Assembly: GCA_003216835.1 (NCBI GenBank)
Contig: QCIF01000002.1
Span: 62,001 to 126,000 of the forward strand
Source: Prochlorococcus sp. AG-402-K10
Lineage (GTDB): Bacteria > Cyanobacteriota > Cyanobacteriia > PCC-6307 > Cyanobiaceae
Length of the DNA stretch: 64,000 nt
Reading direction: 5' to 3'
In this document: in pieces, positions 8,011-18,649 of the stretch
Layout of the letters: every line of letters starts with the position of its first letter
Numbering within the stretch: position 1 is the stretch's first letter
Program-made: the position numbers and the translations under genes
Notes under the pieces: generated by a model
What the model was told of the DNA's origin: nothing
Database searches by the model: none
Seen by the model: the letters and a program-made list of their open reading frames with translations, nothing else

Positions 8011-8556
8011 CTATCCATGACTACGAGGGGCTGCTTGGTAATTTTTATTAACTCCGATTTGTGAAAAATCTGAATTAACAATTGATTCATTAGATCTCAA
8101 ACCACCATTTAAATTATCAATGGAATCTCTTATAGTTTGTTCTTCCTGTTTCCCAATTAAAGTAGATATTAAATTACCTTTCTTATCAAGAATATTTACT
8201 TGTGGAATTCCATTAACATTAAACTTTGCTATATAACTTTGCCATTTTGGATTGTCTACATTTAAAAAAACAAAATTAATATCTTTTTGATATCTATCTT
8301 TTAAAGCAGAGACTTTGGGAGCCATTTCTTTACATACTTCACACCACTCTGCATAAAATTCGAGAAAAGTAGGCTTGTTGTTATTAAAAGCTATTACAGG
8401 ATCAGTAGATAATTCTCCTAAACTCTTAAGAATAAGAGTTGGTTGAAAAAAGATATTTCTGAATAAAATTAAACAAATAATTGTTAAAATAAAAAACAAT
8501 CCAATTAATGCCTTTATATTAATACTTAAGATCGATTCTTTACTACCTGATTGCAT
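8011..8556 (-). CDS. txlA: Membrane-anchored thioredoxin-like protein (TxlA/HCF164 type)
   Basis: 181 residues. One N-terminal transmembrane segment (about 13-37) is followed by a thioredoxin fold with the active site FYAEWCEVCKEMAP (Cys72, Cys75) and the cis-proline loop NGIPQVNI. Cyanobacterial TxlA and plastid HCF164 are thylakoid-anchored, lumen-facing thiol reductases needed for cytochrome b6f and photosynthetic electron-transport assembly. Membrane topology is inferred from the single N-terminal anchor. It is divergent from glmM by 124 bp. Confidence 0.85.
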   Translation of the reverse strand: MQSGSKESILSINIKALIGLFFILTIICLILFRNIFFQPTLILKSLGELSTDPVIAFNNNKPTFLEFYAEWCEVCKEMAPKVSALKDRYQKDINFVFLNVDNPKWQSYIAKFNVNGIPQVNILDKKGNLISTLIGKQEEQTIRDSIDNLNGGLRSNESIVNSDFSQIGVNKNYQAAPRSHG

Positions 8557-8680
8557 TATTTAAATTTGTTTTAGTTTATTTTATATAAGTAAAATCAATA
8601 AAGAGAACATAAATCTTTTTCCTTTTAATCAACTGATAAAATAAGCGGAACACGAACAACAAAATATTTTAAAAATTATT

Positions 8681-10039
8681 ATGCAATTAATCTTTGGTAC
8701 TGATGGGATAAGGGGAAGATACGATAAAGAATTAACTTTTTCACTGGCATATAAGGTTGGATATGCTCTAGGAGTAATTTCACAAAACAATAATCCTATA
8801 GTTATAGGAAGAGATACACGAATTAGTGGAGAGATTATACTTGAAGCTATTTCAAGAGGAATTAAAGCAAGTGGGAAAGAATGTATAAGTATAGGAATAT
8901 GCCCTACTCCTGCAATACCTTATTTAATAAAAAGAGAAAAGTTTAGTGGCGGGATAATGATATCTGCTAGTCACAATCCACCAGAATATAATGGAATAAA
9001 AATATTTGACAGTAACGGTAAAAAACTCATAAAAGAGTTTGAGAATAAAATACAAGAATTAATAGAAACAATTGATGAAAAACACTTAGTTCAGGAGAAA
9101 GGTTTCTCGATACAAACGAATGAAGGGCTTTTAAAGCTCTACATCAAAAACCTAATCAAAACATTAGATGGAGAAGATTTAGGCGGAATGAAAATAATTT
9201 TAGATACATGTTATGGATCGGCGACCACATGTGCAGAAGAAGTGTTTAATAATCTTGGAGCTTCCGTAAAAGTTATTAATCATGAGAAAAATGGTTTAAA
9301 AATAAACTTGAATTGTGGATCTACATGTCTTAAACCATTAAAAAAAGCAATTTTAGAGAATAACGCAGATATGGGCTTCAGCTTTGATGGAGATGCAGAT
9401 AGGGTCATTGGGGTTGACTCTAGAGGCAATGTTTTAGATGGCGATCATATTCTTTTTTTATGGGGAAGAGAACTTATGGAACAAAAAATCCTTAAAAATA
9501 ATTTACTTATATCAACCAAAATGGCAAATTTAGGTTTCGAAAATGCTTGGAATAATATTGGTGGAATTTTATATAGAACTGAGGTTGGCGATAAATTCAT
9601 TTTTGAAGCAATTAAGCAAAAACAGGCAGTTTTGGGAGGAGAACAGTCAGGTCATATACTTTCAGAAATTAATAACTTTTCTGGAGACGGTATATTGACT
9701 GCAATTCAAATTTCTAAATATTGTAAAAAGAAAAAGATTAATTTATATACTTGGCTTCAAAGTAGTTTTTCGCCCTATCCTCAAAAACTAACCAACATAA
9801 ATTTGAATTTTGACATTAAAAACTTAAATAATAAATTCAAAGATTTGATTAATCTAACCATAAAAGATTACTCAGAAAACACCTCAGATAATTGCAGAAT
9901 TTATATAAGGCCAAGCGGAACAGAACCAGTTTTAAGAGTACTTATTGAAGCTGAGAATCAAAGGGAAGTAAACTTCCTGTCAAAAGAAGTAACCTCAAAA
10001 CTAAGTCACGAACTTAATAAAATATGTGATTATCAGTAA
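8681..10039 (+). CDS. glmM: Phosphoglucosamine mutase
   Basis: 452 residues, normal for GlmM. It begins [13 protein letters not shown]. The phosphoserine loop is [14 protein letters not shown] (Ser97), the metal-binding loop is [14 protein letters not shown], the sugar-binding loop is GGEQSGHIL, and the phosphate-binding C-terminal loop is [11 protein letters not shown]. The enzyme interconverts glucosamine-6-phosphate and glucosamine-1-phosphate for UDP-GlcNAc, hence peptidoglycan and LPS synthesis. It is convergent with trmB, separated by 1 bp. Confidence 0.95.
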   Translation: MQLIFGTDGIRGRYDKELTFSLAYKVGYALGVISQNNNPIVIGRDTRISGEIILEAISRGIKASGKECISIGICPTPAIPYLIKREKFSGGIMISASHNPPEYNGIKIFDSNGKKLIKEFENKIQELIETIDEKHLVQEKGFSIQTNEGLLKLYIKNLIKTLDGEDLGGMKIILDTCYGSATTCAEEVFNNLGASVKVINHEKNGLKINLNCGSTCLKPLKKAILENNADMGFSFDGDADRVIGVDSRGNVLDGDHILFLWGRELMEQKILKNNLLISTKMANLGFENAWNNIGGILYRTEVGDKFIFEAIKQKQAVLGGEQSGHILSEINNFSGDGILTAIQISKYCKKKKINLYTWLQSSFSPYPQKLTNINLNFDIKNLNNKFKDLINLTIKDYSENTSDNCRIYIRPSGTEPVLRVLIEAENQREVNFLSKEVTSKLSHELNKICDYQ

Positions 10040-10040
10040 A

Positions 10041-10670
10041 TTAAGTCTTGATATAAATTCTTTCAAAAATATTAAGTTGCTTTTCTATCGCATATTTTTC
10101 CCTATTAGTTTTAATATTTTTAGGATTAAAACTATTAGGATAAAAAAGATCTATATTCTGTAATTGTTTAAAATTTAAATTATTTGATATCGTAAAATTC
10201 ATATAGTTAAATAATTCCTTTACATCCGTTTTAATAAAAATTAATGATTCTTTTCGCATTGAATTTGAGAGAATCTTAATTAACTCAGTCTGTATTACTC
10301 GTCTTTTATGATGTTTATTTTTATACCAAGGATCAGGAAAATTGAATGATATGCTACTTAAACTATCAATAAGAAATTTATAATTTACATCATTAAAAAT
10401 ATTATTAGCATTACCAAATGCAAAGTATAAATTTCGAATTTCCATATCTCGTAATTTTGACTTGGCATTATTAACTAATTTCTCTCGGATTTCAATCCCT
10501 AAGTAATTCCATTTATTATTTTCCAATGCTAATTCGAACAAAAAATCACCAGCAGCACATCCTATATCTAAATGAAGAGGCAATTCTGGGTTTTCAAAAA
10601 GTTCATGTAAAGAAGGAATTAGCTCGATTTCATGAAAATTTTTACTAAGCGGGTTTACATGCTGTCTCAT
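10041..10670 (-). CDS. trmB: tRNA (guanine-N7-)-methyltransferase
   Basis: 209 residues. The SAM-binding motif [16 protein letters not shown] lies near residue 33, and the TrmB signature [16 protein letters not shown] at about 109-124. The enzyme makes m7G46 in the tRNA variable loop. It is a class I methyltransferase of normal length. It is convergent with glmM and divergent from the DUF3177 gene. Confidence 0.93.
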   Translation of the reverse strand: MRQHVNPLSKNFHEIELIPSLHELFENPELPLHLDIGCAAGDFLFELALENNKWNYLGIEIREKLVNNAKSKLRDMEIRNLYFAFGNANNIFNDVNYKFLIDSLSSISFNFPDPWYKNKHHKRRVIQTELIKILSNSMRKESLIFIKTDVKELFNYMNFTISNNLNFKQLQNIDLFYPNSFNPKNIKTNREKYAIEKQLNIFERIYIKT

Positions 10671-10789
10671 AAAAAATTATTTATTTCTTACTAAAAATAA
10701 AAAGTTCATAATATTCATAACTATGACAATAATAAGTGAAGAAGTAACCGTTTGATGTTTAATAATTATGTGTATTAAAAGAAACAGTT

Positions 10790-11413
10790 TTGAACTTTCT
10801 TAATCAGCTGTCCGTTTGGCTATCTTTTCAAATTTCAATAATCTTCCTTGTAGGTATTCCTTTTACTCTATTCTTATGGTCAATAAAAAAAAGAAACAAC
10901 GCTATTAAAACACTTCTATCAAACTATTGGAAAATATCTCTTTTGTTTTTCATAAGTCTTATTCTCCTTATTGGTAAATATAATTTTGCTCTAGTTATTA
11001 CAAATATATCAACATTACTAATGACAATTTCAGTTTGGTTTTGGCATGATATAAATGATGAATTAAAAGAATATAATTTTTCAGATATTTTTGCAACAAC
11101 TATCAAAGTATGGAGATGGTCTTTAACTTTTGTATCTTTTAATTTCTTAATTCAAAGTTTACAAAATATAAGCTGTTTATATTTTATCAATTCCGATGAG
11201 TGTGAAATTTGGCTTAAGCCATCTACAAATCTATACTTTTTCATAAAAAGCTTATTTAATTTCTTGTTCGGGGCTAACTTTACAGAACCAGTAGCAAAAT
11301 TCTTAGGATTATTTGGATTATTAATTTATATTTTAGGTTTAATTCAATGGGCACTAATTAAATTACCTAAAAGTGGCAGAAATTCTGGTTTTTCTCAATA
11401 TGGAAGAAATTGA
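10790..11413 (+). CDS. DUF3177-family membrane protein
   Basis: 207 residues with about five hydrophobic spans (roughly 10-28, 45-65, 68-85, 110-125 and 170-190) and a basic tail ending QYGRN. It appears to match the cyanobacterial DUF3177 family, whose function is unknown; the family name is from memory of similar proteins. No ATG or GTG is in frame between the upstream stop at 10763 and the coding region, so TTG at 10790 is the best start. It is divergent from trmB. Confidence 0.65.
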   Translation: MNFLNQLSVWLSFQISIIFLVGIPFTLFLWSIKKRNNAIKTLLSNYWKISLLFFISLILLIGKYNFALVITNISTLLMTISVWFWHDINDELKEYNFSDIFATTIKVWRWSLTFVSFNFLIQSLQNISCLYFINSDECEIWLKPSTNLYFFIKSLFNFLFGANFTEPVAKFLGLFGLLIYILGLIQWALIKLPKSGRNSGFSQYGRN

Positions 11414-11706
11414 TTTAAGAAATAATTTATAAAAAATAAGTTCAAAGATTCGTAATATAATTCTTAAACTCTAGGGTTCCATATAAATATCATTGCAAAG
11501 AAAAACTAGAAATAATTATTTTTAAGGGTTTTAGTAGGCTCTAAATACAATACATCCAATTGAAATAGAGCTAGAAAAAAAAGTGATTAAATTAAATCAC
11601 TGTTTTAAGAACTTTAAACTATATAAAAAACCTTTAAATACAAACTCAAATTCCTTTATCAGGTAAAATTTCAACTCGCTTTTTTTCTTTAAGTATGAGA
11701 ACCGGA
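11414..11706. other. Intergenic gap between convergent DUF3177 and ileS genes
   Basis: 293 bases of AT-rich DNA with no credible reading frame. It contains the ileS terminator hairpin described separately. Otherwise I see only A/T tracts. Confidence 0.6.
11574..11601 (-). terminator. Rho-independent terminator after ileS
   Basis: On the minus strand a 7-bp stem (AGTGATT paired with AATCACT, forward 11582-11588 and 11595-11601) is followed by a run of eight U, encoded by the A-run at about 11574-11581. It lies about 105 bp downstream of the ileS stop. A short T-run on the other side could make it bidirectional. Confidence 0.65.
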
Positions 11707-14613
11707 TTAACTAAACTCTAAATTAATAATTTTTGAACATCTTTTACATAATTTAGTATTTTGAATGCCATCAAATGTCTCCTTTTGGTAGTGCCAACAC
11801 CTATCGCATTTTTGACCTCGCGCTTTAAGTATTTGAATTTTTCCTAAATCATTATCTTCAGTAATTAGAGCATCTTCCACCAAATTCGATACAACTTTAA
11901 AATTCGATATTATAAGCCAATCACTATATAAATCTACGTCCTCATTGCCAAACCTTTTAAGCCATTTTAGAGCATCTTCAATGACGCTATTTTCAGGCAA
12001 ATAGTTAACTTCGGTCTCTAAGGCTGCGCCAATTATTTGTTTCGTTCTACATCCTTCTATGGCTTTATTAATTTCAAATCTCAAATTTCTTAAATTTGCA
12101 ATATGTTGATTAAGCTCCTCATTATTCCATGAATTTGGATAACTTGGCCATCCGCGTTCAAAAACTGAATTTTCTTTAGTTCTATAAGGAATATTTTGCC
12201 AAATATCTTCAGCCATATGACAAAGCACTGGGGAGATAAGAACCGCTAAATTTTCCACAATTTTAGACATAACGAACTGACATGATTTCCTTCTAAATTC
12301 AGACTTAGCACTTACGTATAACCTATCCTTTGCTATATCTAAATAGAAATTAGACAGATCTACAACACAAAAACTTTGTAAAATTTGAAAGAACTTATAA
12401 AATTCATAACTTTCATAAGCATTCGATATTTGATCTGAAACATCCACTAATCTACTTAACATCCATTGATCTAAAAGCGGTAACTGATCAATTTCAAAAT
12501 GATCATTTTCAGGTTCAAAATCATGGATATTTCCTAAAAGATATCTAGCAGTATTTCTTACTTTTCTATAAACATCTGATAGTTGCTTTAAGATATTTGA
12601 TCCAATTGGGACATCTACTGAATAATCTACAGAACTCACCCATAGCCTAAGAACATCAGCTCCATATGCAGGTTCAGTTTTCTTATTATTACCTCCATTA
12701 ATAATAATATTTGGATCAACCACATTACCTAAAGATTTACTCATTTTTCTTCCATTCTCATCAAGAGCAAAGCCATGAGTCAAAACTTGTTTATATGGTG
12801 GTTTATTATTAACAGCTACAGAAGTGAGCAAAGAAGATTGAAACCAGCCTCGATGTTGATCAGAGCCTTCTAAATAAAGATCAGCAGGATATTTCAACTC
12901 ATCCCTTTGTTCACAAACAGCAGCCCAACTAGATCCAGAGTCGAACCAGACATCCATTGTATCTGTTCCTTTTACCCAAAGATCAGCTTCGTTTAAATAA
13001 TTATCTGGTAATAAGTTCTTAACTTCCCAATCCCACCAAATATCAGATCCGTGATCACTGAATAGTTTTTGAATATGATTAATAGTCTCGCTATTAAGGA
13101 GAATTTCTTTTCCATTTTTTTTATAAAAAACAGGTATTGGCACTCCCCATGATCTTTGTCTTGAGATACACCAATCTCCTCTACCTACAACCATTGAATC
13201 AATACGTTTCTTACCCGTTTTTGGCATCCATTCAACATCATCTATTGCTTTTAATGCTGAGGAGCGAAATCCATCTACAGATGCAAACCATTGTTCTGTT
13301 GCTCTAAAAATAGTAGGTTTTTTTGTACGCCAATCATATGGATATCGATGTTTATAATTTTCTTGTAAGAGGAGCAAATTATTGTTCTTCAAATATTCAA
13401 TAATTAAATCGTTAGATTCCTTAAGCACATTTGATCCTTGGAATTGCTCTGCATTTTTATTCAGATTACCTTTTTCATCCACGACACAAGTGATAGGTAA
13501 ATCATATTTTTGGCCAACATTAAAATCATCCATACCATGACCAGGTGCAGTATGAACAATTCCAGTACCAGTTTCAGTAGTAATATAATCTCCACCGATC
13601 ACAATTTTGCATTTCTTTTTTTTAGTTGGATGTTGATATTCAATGTCTACCAAACTTGAGCCTTTAACCTCCAAAAGTATTTTAAATTTTTTATTAAATT
13701 TCTTACTAATTTCAACAATTAAATCTTTTGCAAAAAGGTATGTGTTTTCATCTGCATCAATGGCAAAAACATAGTTTATTGTTGGATTTACCGCTACAGC
13801 TTCATTAGCAGGAATTGTCCAAGGTGTAGTAGTCCAGATGGTTATAAAAGAATTTGTAAAACTAAAAGGGTGATCGCTATTAGTTATTTCTTCTTGAAAT
13901 TTTAAAAGGATCTCATCTGATACTTTAGTAATGCTTAAAGCAACATAAATACTTTTAGAATAATGCTCCTCTGGATATTCTAATTCTGCTTCTGCAAGTG
14001 CAGTTCTAGAACTTGGACTCCAATGAACAGGTTTCAGACCTCTATATATATATCCATTTAAGAACATCTTCCCAAATACTCCAATCTGGGCAGATTCATA
14101 TTTCTTATGAAGAGTTAAATATGGATTATTCCAATCCCCCCAAATCCCCCATCTTTTAAAACCCTCCATTTGATTATTAATCTGTATAAATGCATAATCT
14201 GTAGCTTTTTTTCTTAAATCAAGAGTATTTAAATTCTTTCTTTCATTAGAACTTAAATTCTGTAGTACTTTTAATTCGATAGGTAATCCATGGCAATCCC
14301 AACCAGGAATAAAATGTACTTTGAATCCTTTTATGGTTTTATATTTATTAATTATGTCTTTTAAAACCTTATTTAAAGCATGACCCATATGAAGTGCACC
14401 ATTTGCATAAGGAGGGCCATCATGCAATGTAAATGTTTTTCCTGAATTATTTGAACCTAATTGCAAATCAATCTTATTCTTCGACCAAAAATTCTGAATT
14501 TCTGGTTCTCGTAAAACTGAATTAGCTCGCATTGAGAAATCAGTTTTTAGTAAATTTAAAGTTTCTTTATAAGAAAAGTCCGATTTGTTTTGTTTGTTAT
14601 TTTGAGATTTCAT
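11707..14613 (-). CDS. ileS: Isoleucyl-tRNA synthetase
   Basis: 968 residues from the ATG at 14613; a TTG seven codons further upstream is also in frame but less likely. Class I signatures are [10 protein letters not shown] (HIGH equivalent) and KMSKSLGN (KMSKS). Between them is the CP1 editing domain with [11 protein letters not shown] and [12 protein letters not shown]. The tRNA-binding C-terminus ends with a zinc-binding pattern CDRCWHY...CKRC. Length and domain order are those of bacterial-type IleRS. It charges tRNA-Ile and edits mischarged valine. A terminator hairpin follows at about 11574-11601. Confidence 0.96.
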   Translation of the reverse strand: MKSQNNKQNKSDFSYKETLNLLKTDFSMRANSVLREPEIQNFWSKNKIDLQLGSNNSGKTFTLHDGPPYANGALHMGHALNKVLKDIINKYKTIKGFKVHFIPGWDCHGLPIELKVLQNLSSNERKNLNTLDLRKKATDYAFIQINNQMEGFKRWGIWGDWNNPYLTLHKKYESAQIGVFGKMFLNGYIYRGLKPVHWSPSSRTALAEAELEYPEEHYSKSIYVALSITKVSDEILLKFQEEITNSDHPFSFTNSFITIWTTTPWTIPANEAVAVNPTINYVFAIDADENTYLFAKDLIVEISKKFNKKFKILLEVKGSSLVDIEYQHPTKKKKCKIVIGGDYITTETGTGIVHTAPGHGMDDFNVGQKYDLPITCVVDEKGNLNKNAEQFQGSNVLKESNDLIIEYLKNNNLLLLQENYKHRYPYDWRTKKPTIFRATEQWFASVDGFRSSALKAIDDVEWMPKTGKKRIDSMVVGRGDWCISRQRSWGVPIPVFYKKNGKEILLNSETINHIQKLFSDHGSDIWWDWEVKNLLPDNYLNEADLWVKGTDTMDVWFDSGSSWAAVCEQRDELKYPADLYLEGSDQHRGWFQSSLLTSVAVNNKPPYKQVLTHGFALDENGRKMSKSLGNVVDPNIIINGGNNKKTEPAYGADVLRLWVSSVDYSVDVPIGSNILKQLSDVYRKVRNTARYLLGNIHDFEPENDHFEIDQLPLLDQWMLSRLVDVSDQISNAYESYEFYKFFQILQSFCVVDLSNFYLDIAKDRLYVSAKSEFRRKSCQFVMSKIVENLAVLISPVLCHMAEDIWQNIPYRTKENSVFERGWPSYPNSWNNEELNQHIANLRNLRFEINKAIEGCRTKQIIGAALETEVNYLPENSVIEDALKWLKRFGNEDVDLYSDWLIISNFKVVSNLVEDALITEDNDLGKIQILKARGQKCDRCWHYQKETFDGIQNTKLCKRCSKIINLEFS

Positions 14614-14733
14614 ATTAAAAATCTTGGTAATCAATAAAATTATTTAATTATTTTTATTTCTTGATAATTTGATTATTTCCCAATTGACATTTTTTGTTTT
14701 TATACATATTCAAGATAACTAATTTATTTAATT

Positions 14734-15174
14734 TTAAGACTTTATATTATCATTCTTATCATTTCTTACCCACTTTTTTTTATGTAAATTTTCATTATTC
14801 CTATCAAATTTAAAAAAATTTAGAGAATTTTTAAAATTTTTAACTGCAAGAGAAATCGCCTCTGAAATTTTTGAAAGATTCTTTTTAAATTCCATGAAAG
14901 TAGTTAATTTACTTTTTTCTTGATCTGTCAGTTGATTCCATCTGGATGAAAAAATCTCTACCAAATACAACACAAATAATGATGTTACTACCAAGTAAAT
15001 TAAAATAAATGAATTATCAAAGAATTTATTTTGAATAATTAAAATTATTCCAATTAACAAATTCAGAAAAGCTTTTATCAAGTCTTTTGGTCTGCCAACT
15101 TCTAAATAAATTAAAGGTATGAATAAAAATATTGAGCCTAATAAAATATAAAAATAGCCTAAGTAGATTATCAA
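14734..15174 (-). CDS. Small membrane protein, Ycf66-like
   Basis: 146 residues. Three hydrophobic helices (about 3-22, 34-48 and 54-75) are followed by a charged C-terminal tail with WNQLTDQEKSKL and many Lys/Asn. The arrangement and a VEIFSSR-type motif after the last helix resemble the Ycf66 family of cyanobacteria and plastids, whose function is unknown. The family call is tentative. The gene lies between ileS and tRNA-Leu on the same strand. Confidence 0.55.
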   Translation of the reverse strand: MIIYLGYFYILLGSIFLFIPLIYLEVGRPKDLIKAFLNLLIGIILIIQNKFFDNSFILIYLVVTSLFVLYLVEIFSSRWNQLTDQEKSKLTTFMEFKKNLSKISEAISLAVKNFKNSLNFFKFDRNNENLHKKKWVRNDKNDNIKS

Positions 15175-15250
15175 AATATTCCTCTAGGAATTAAATACAT
15201 TATATGCAATTCGCACTCTAAAAATAACCTAGTATCAGAGTTCCCTTAAA

Positions 15251-15332
15251 TGCGGTCGGGGAGACTTGAACTCCCACACCCGAAGATACGAGTACCTAAA
15301 ACTCGCGCGTCTACCAATTCCGCCACGACCGC
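15251..15332 (-). tRNA. trnL-UAG: tRNA-Leu (anticodon UAG)
   Basis: On the minus strand the acceptor stem GCGGTCG pairs with CGACCGC. The D-arm contains GGCGGAATTGGTAGACGC. The anticodon arm CGAGT-TTTAGGT-ACTCG gives anticodon UAG. A long class II variable arm (with an ATC-TTCG-GGT-like hairpin) and the T-arm GGAGTTCAAGTCTCC follow. The discriminator is A, as expected for tRNA-Leu. No CCA is encoded. It reads CUN codons, mainly CUA. Confidence 0.95.
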
Positions 15333-15492
15333 ATATATAAAATCTTAGTTTAAAGAGGTATATATTAAAAATATTTTTAACTTAAGATAATTAATCTGAC
15401 ACATAATAAAAAAATAAAATCTTCTATCAAATTAGAAATTTTTTAATTTAGTTATACAATCATCCTAGATTATTAGTTATATTAGCTAAAGA

Positions 15493-16524
15493 ATAAAACA
15501 AACAATTTCAAAATTATCTAGTAAAAATAAAACAAACATTCCTAATTCTTCAGAAACATTTAATTGGCAAAAGGAGATAAAAAATTATGTAGATCCACCA
15601 AGTTTTTGGAATCCAACATTAGGATTATTTTTTGGTGGTTATTTCCTGGCTTTTCTAAGTATATGGCAATGGCATAGAGGTGTTTGGCCTTTACCTTTAT
15701 TAGTTGCAACTGCTTTTCTAGCTTTGCACATTGAAGGTACTGTAATACATGACGCATGTCATAAGGCTGCGCATCCAGTTCCTTGGATTAATCAAGCCAT
15801 GGGTCATGGATCCGCAATACTCTTAGGATTCAGTTTCCCAGTTTTTACAAGAGTCCATTTACAACATCATATTCACGTAAATCATCCTAAGAATGACCCT
15901 GATCATATTGTCAGTACTTTTGGCCCCATTTGGTTAATAGCACCAAGATTCTTTTACCATGAAGTATTTTTCTTTCAAAGAAAACTTTGGAAAAAATATG
16001 AATTATTTCAATGGGGCATAGAGAGATCGATTTTTATAACAATTATTTTAGCTGGAATAAAGTTTGACTTTATGAATATAATTTATAATTTGTGGTTTGG
16101 TCCTGCATTAATGGTGGGAGTTACTTTAGGCATCTTTTTTGATTATCTTCCGCACAGGCCCTTTCGTTCAAGGAACAAATGGTTAAATTCAAGAGTTTAT
16201 CCAAGTAAGTTTATGAATCTAATCATTATGGGTCAGAATTATCATCTAATACATCATCTTTGGCCTTCAATTCCTTGGTTTGAATACAAAATTGCCTACG
16301 AAAAAACGAAGCCATTATTAGATATGAAGGGCTCTCCGCAAAGAGTAGGTATCTTTGAAAGCAAGGAAGATATTTTTAACTTTATTTATGACTTATTTAT
16401 AGGTATAAGAAGTCACACTCAAAAAAAAGGTAAATTAAGAAAAATTATCAATTTATATCCAGGCTTTAAAATAAAGAAATTCTTATTGAAGGTGATTAAT
16501 AAATCAGCTATAGGAAAAAGTTAA
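15493..16524 (+). CDS. crtR: Beta-carotene hydroxylase (non-canonical start)
   Basis: About 343 residues if translation begins at ATA 15493. The coding frame stays open from just after the TAA at 15487 and includes family-like N-terminal sequence (DPPSFWNPTLGLFFGGY, first membrane span). No ATG, GTG or TTG occurs in frame before TTG 15724, which would remove about 75 residues including that span. ATA 15493, ATT 15505 and ATT 15538 are the possible starts. Histidine boxes of membrane di-iron hydroxylases are present: HDACHKAAH, HLQHHIHVNH, and GQNYHLIHHLWPSIPW. CrtR adds 3-hydroxyls to beta-carotene to make zeaxanthin, a major Prochlorococcus photoprotective pigment. Confidence 0.9.
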   Translation: MKQTISKLSSKNKTNIPNSSETFNWQKEIKNYVDPPSFWNPTLGLFFGGYFLAFLSIWQWHRGVWPLPLLVATAFLALHIEGTVIHDACHKAAHPVPWINQAMGHGSAILLGFSFPVFTRVHLQHHIHVNHPKNDPDHIVSTFGPIWLIAPRFFYHEVFFFQRKLWKKYELFQWGIERSIFITIILAGIKFDFMNIIYNLWFGPALMVGVTLGIFFDYLPHRPFRSRNKWLNSRVYPSKFMNLIIMGQNYHLIHHLWPSIPWFEYKIAYEKTKPLLDMKGSPQRVGIFESKEDIFNFIYDLFIGIRSHTQKKGKLRKIINLYPGFKIKKFLLKVINKSAIGKS

Positions 16525-16525
16525 T

Positions 16526-16819
16526 TCAATCACTAATAATTTTAGGTACTTTAAAAAATTTATCCTCTTTTGATGGAGCTAAATCTAATAGGTCTTCAGA
16601 TTTTTTATAATTTATCTTTTCATCCTTTCTTAATACATTAACAACCTCAATAGCTCTAGCTGTACAGGGAATGTTTTCGGTATTAATTTTATCCAGTTGT
16701 TGTATATAATCGATTATTTTTGCTAATTGTTCTGCATGATTATTGATTTGATCATCGTTTAACTCGAGTCTTGCCAATTGAGCTACTTTTTTTACTTCCT
16801 CTTTACTGATTCGCGCCAT
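16526..16819 (-). CDS. gatC: Glu-tRNA(Gln) amidotransferase subunit C
   Basis: 97 residues, the typical GatC size. It begins MARISKEEVKKVAQLARLEL and contains IIDYIQQLDKINTENI and the C-terminal LAPSKEDKFFKVPKII, all family hallmarks. GatC stabilises the GatA-GatB complex that converts Glu-tRNA(Gln) to Gln-tRNA(Gln). The partner subunits are not in this window. It ends 2 bp from the crtR stop (convergent). Confidence 0.93.
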   Translation of the reverse strand: MARISKEEVKKVAQLARLELNDDQINNHAEQLAKIIDYIQQLDKINTENIPCTARAIEVVNVLRKDEKINYKKSEDLLDLAPSKEDKFFKVPKIISD

Positions 16820-17011
16820 ATTAATTGAATTGAATGTTCTATTAAGAATACTTTATTTTTAAATATTTTATTAAAACATGATTCGAATTTCAAAAACTGA
16901 TAAATATTAATTACAAAATTGTTTCTAATAATCAAGCCTAGTTTTCCTATTAAAAAAACTAGACTTAACAGTATTTGAACGCTAAAAATATAACTAGGTT
17001 AACATTTAAAA

Positions 17012-17620
17012 ATAGTAGAACATTTTTTTTCTAAATCATTTTTTTATCGGCACTCTAAGTATGTTGCTCCAGATTTAATAGGCTGCCAACTTATAAAAAA
17101 TAACCATGAAAAGGGTCTCATAAAAGGAATGATTGTTGAAACTGAAGCTTATTCACAAGAAGAAGAAGCTTGTCATGGTCACAATAAAATGACTCAGTCG
17201 AATAAATCATTATTTGGCGAACCTGGAAGGTTTTATATTTACAAATCTTATGGGATTCATCATTGTTTAAACATAGTTACTGATAGAGAGAATTTTGCAA
17301 GTGGTGTTTTGATTAGAGCTGTTTTTATTTCTGATCAAAACGAAAGATTAGCTTCTGGCCCAGGCCTAGTGACGAAAACATTTGGCATAGACATATCATT
17401 AAATTCTCTTCAAGTTCTTGAAAAAAATTCTTTATGGATTGCTAAAAGAGAATCAAATCTTCAAAAAAAAGATCTTGTTCAAACTACTAGAATTGGCATA
17501 ACTAAAGCAAAAAATATAAAATGGCGTTGGTATCTAAAAAGCAGTAGAAGTGTAAGCAAAAGAGTAAAAGGTGACAGAACACCTAAATTAAAAAAATCAA
17601 AACATCATTTATCTTTATAA
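17012..17620 (+). CDS. mpg: Alkyladenine (3-methyladenine) DNA glycosylase, AAG/MPG family (non-canonical start)
   Basis: About 202 residues if started at ATA 17012. The frame is open from the TAA at 17000 and encodes N-terminal AAG-fold sequence (FFYRHSKYVAPDLIGCQL) before the first ATG at 17129. That ATG would start inside the catalytic MIVETEAY motif and remove a core strand. No ATG, GTG or TTG lies in frame between 17003 and 17128. Other motifs are CHGHNKMTQSN, GRFYIYKSYGIHHCLNIV, GVLIRAV and ASGPGLVTKTFGI. The enzyme excises alkylated and deaminated purines. The C-terminus is Lys-rich. pyrB starts 6 bp after the stop. The start is uncertain. Confidence 0.85.
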   Translation: MVEHFFSKSFFYRHSKYVAPDLIGCQLIKNNHEKGLIKGMIVETEAYSQEEEACHGHNKMTQSNKSLFGEPGRFYIYKSYGIHHCLNIVTDRENFASGVLIRAVFISDQNERLASGPGLVTKTFGIDISLNSLQVLEKNSLWIAKRESNLQKKDLVQTTRIGITKAKNIKWRWYLKSSRSVSKRVKGDRTPKLKKSKHHLSL

Positions 17621-17626
17621 AGCGTA

Positions 17627-18649
17627 ATGCAACTTTGGCCTCATAAACATATTCACTCACTAGCTAATTTTTCAATTGAAGATTACATATCAGTATTTGA
17701 ATTGGCCAAGAGATTTGACTCACTTAAAGATGCTGGAACAAAAAAAATACCGGCCTTACAAGGGACCTTGGTAACATCTTTATTTTTTGAAGCTAGCACG
17801 AGAACAAGAAATAGCTTTGAGCTAGCTGCTAAAAGGCTATCTGCAGATGTACAAACCTTTTCTCCAAACTCAAGCTCTTTAGCAAAGGGTGAAACAATTA
17901 TTGATACAGCAATAACTTATGCCGCAATGGGAGCAGATATATTAGTTGTCAGACATCCATCAAGTTATATAACTTATGAGATCGCAAAAAATCTTGATGC
18001 TTTCAATTTCAAGACTTCGGTACTAAATGCTGGTGATGGATTACATAGTCATCCAAGTCAAGGATTATTAGACATTTATACATTAATTAAATTCTTTTCC
18101 CCAACATTAATAAATCCAAAAGTTTTAAATTCTAAAAAAATTTTAATCATTGGAGATATTAATCATTCAAGGGTGGCGAGATCAAATCTTTGGGCTTTGA
18201 GTGCATTTGGTGCAGACACAATCTTATGTGGTCCTCCAAGATTAATATCTGATGAATTTTTAAATTTTCTAAAGAGTCCTTCTCCAAATCCAATAGAGGA
18301 CCCTATCAAATTAAGAGGTTCAATAACAATTTCTAGGTCATTGGAGGAATCCATAAAAATTGCAGATGCAATTATTGTCTTAAGATTACAAAAAGAACGA
18401 ATGATGGATAATTTATTAAGTAGTATTGATTCTTATAGTGATAATTATGGCTTAACAACAGAGAAACTATCTTTGAATAGCAAAGATGTTCCTGTTCTTC
18501 ATCCAGGACCTATAAATCGAGGTGTGGAAATTAGTAACAGAATAGTGGATGAATATCCTAATTGCCTAATTAATAATCAAGTTTCGAATGGAATTCCAAT
18601 TAGAATGGCTTTACTATATCTTTTAAATAAATTCAAAATAGAAATTTAA
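17627..18649 (+). CDS. pyrB: Aspartate carbamoyltransferase catalytic subunit
   Basis: 340 residues. The carbamoyl-phosphate loop [13 protein letters not shown] spans residues 54-66, [11 protein letters not shown] contains the flexible catalytic Lys loop, the [11 protein letters not shown] motif binds substrate, and [10 protein letters not shown] is near the C-terminus. The enzyme condenses carbamoyl phosphate with aspartate in pyrimidine synthesis. It follows the DNA glycosylase gene by 6 bp and overlaps the convergent Ycf20-like gene by 4 bp. A second pyrimidine gene, pyrD, lies at 50.8 kb. Confidence 0.96.
   Translation: MQLWPHKHIHSLANFSIEDYISVFELAKRFDSLKDAGTKKIPALQGTLVTSLFFEASTRTRNSFELAAKRLSADVQTFSPNSSSLAKGETIIDTAITYAAMGADILVVRHPSSYITYEIAKNLDAFNFKTSVLNAGDGLHSHPSQGLLDIYTLIKFFSPTLINPKVLNSKKILIIGDINHSRVARSNLWALSAFGADTILCGPPRLISDEFLNFLKSPSPNPIEDPIKLRGSITISRSLEESIKIADAIIVLRLQKERMMDNLLSSIDSYSDNYGLTTEKLSLNSKDVPVLHPGPINRGVEISNRIVDEYPNCLINNQVSNGIPIRMALLYLLNKFKIEI

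Noticed and set aside
14614-14634. Upstream TTG start for ileS
   Set aside because: It adds seven residues without family support; ATG at 14613 gives a normal N-terminus.
15560-15757. Minus-strand frame of 65 codons
   Set aside because: Antisense to the N-terminal part of crtR, whose frame encodes family-matching protein.
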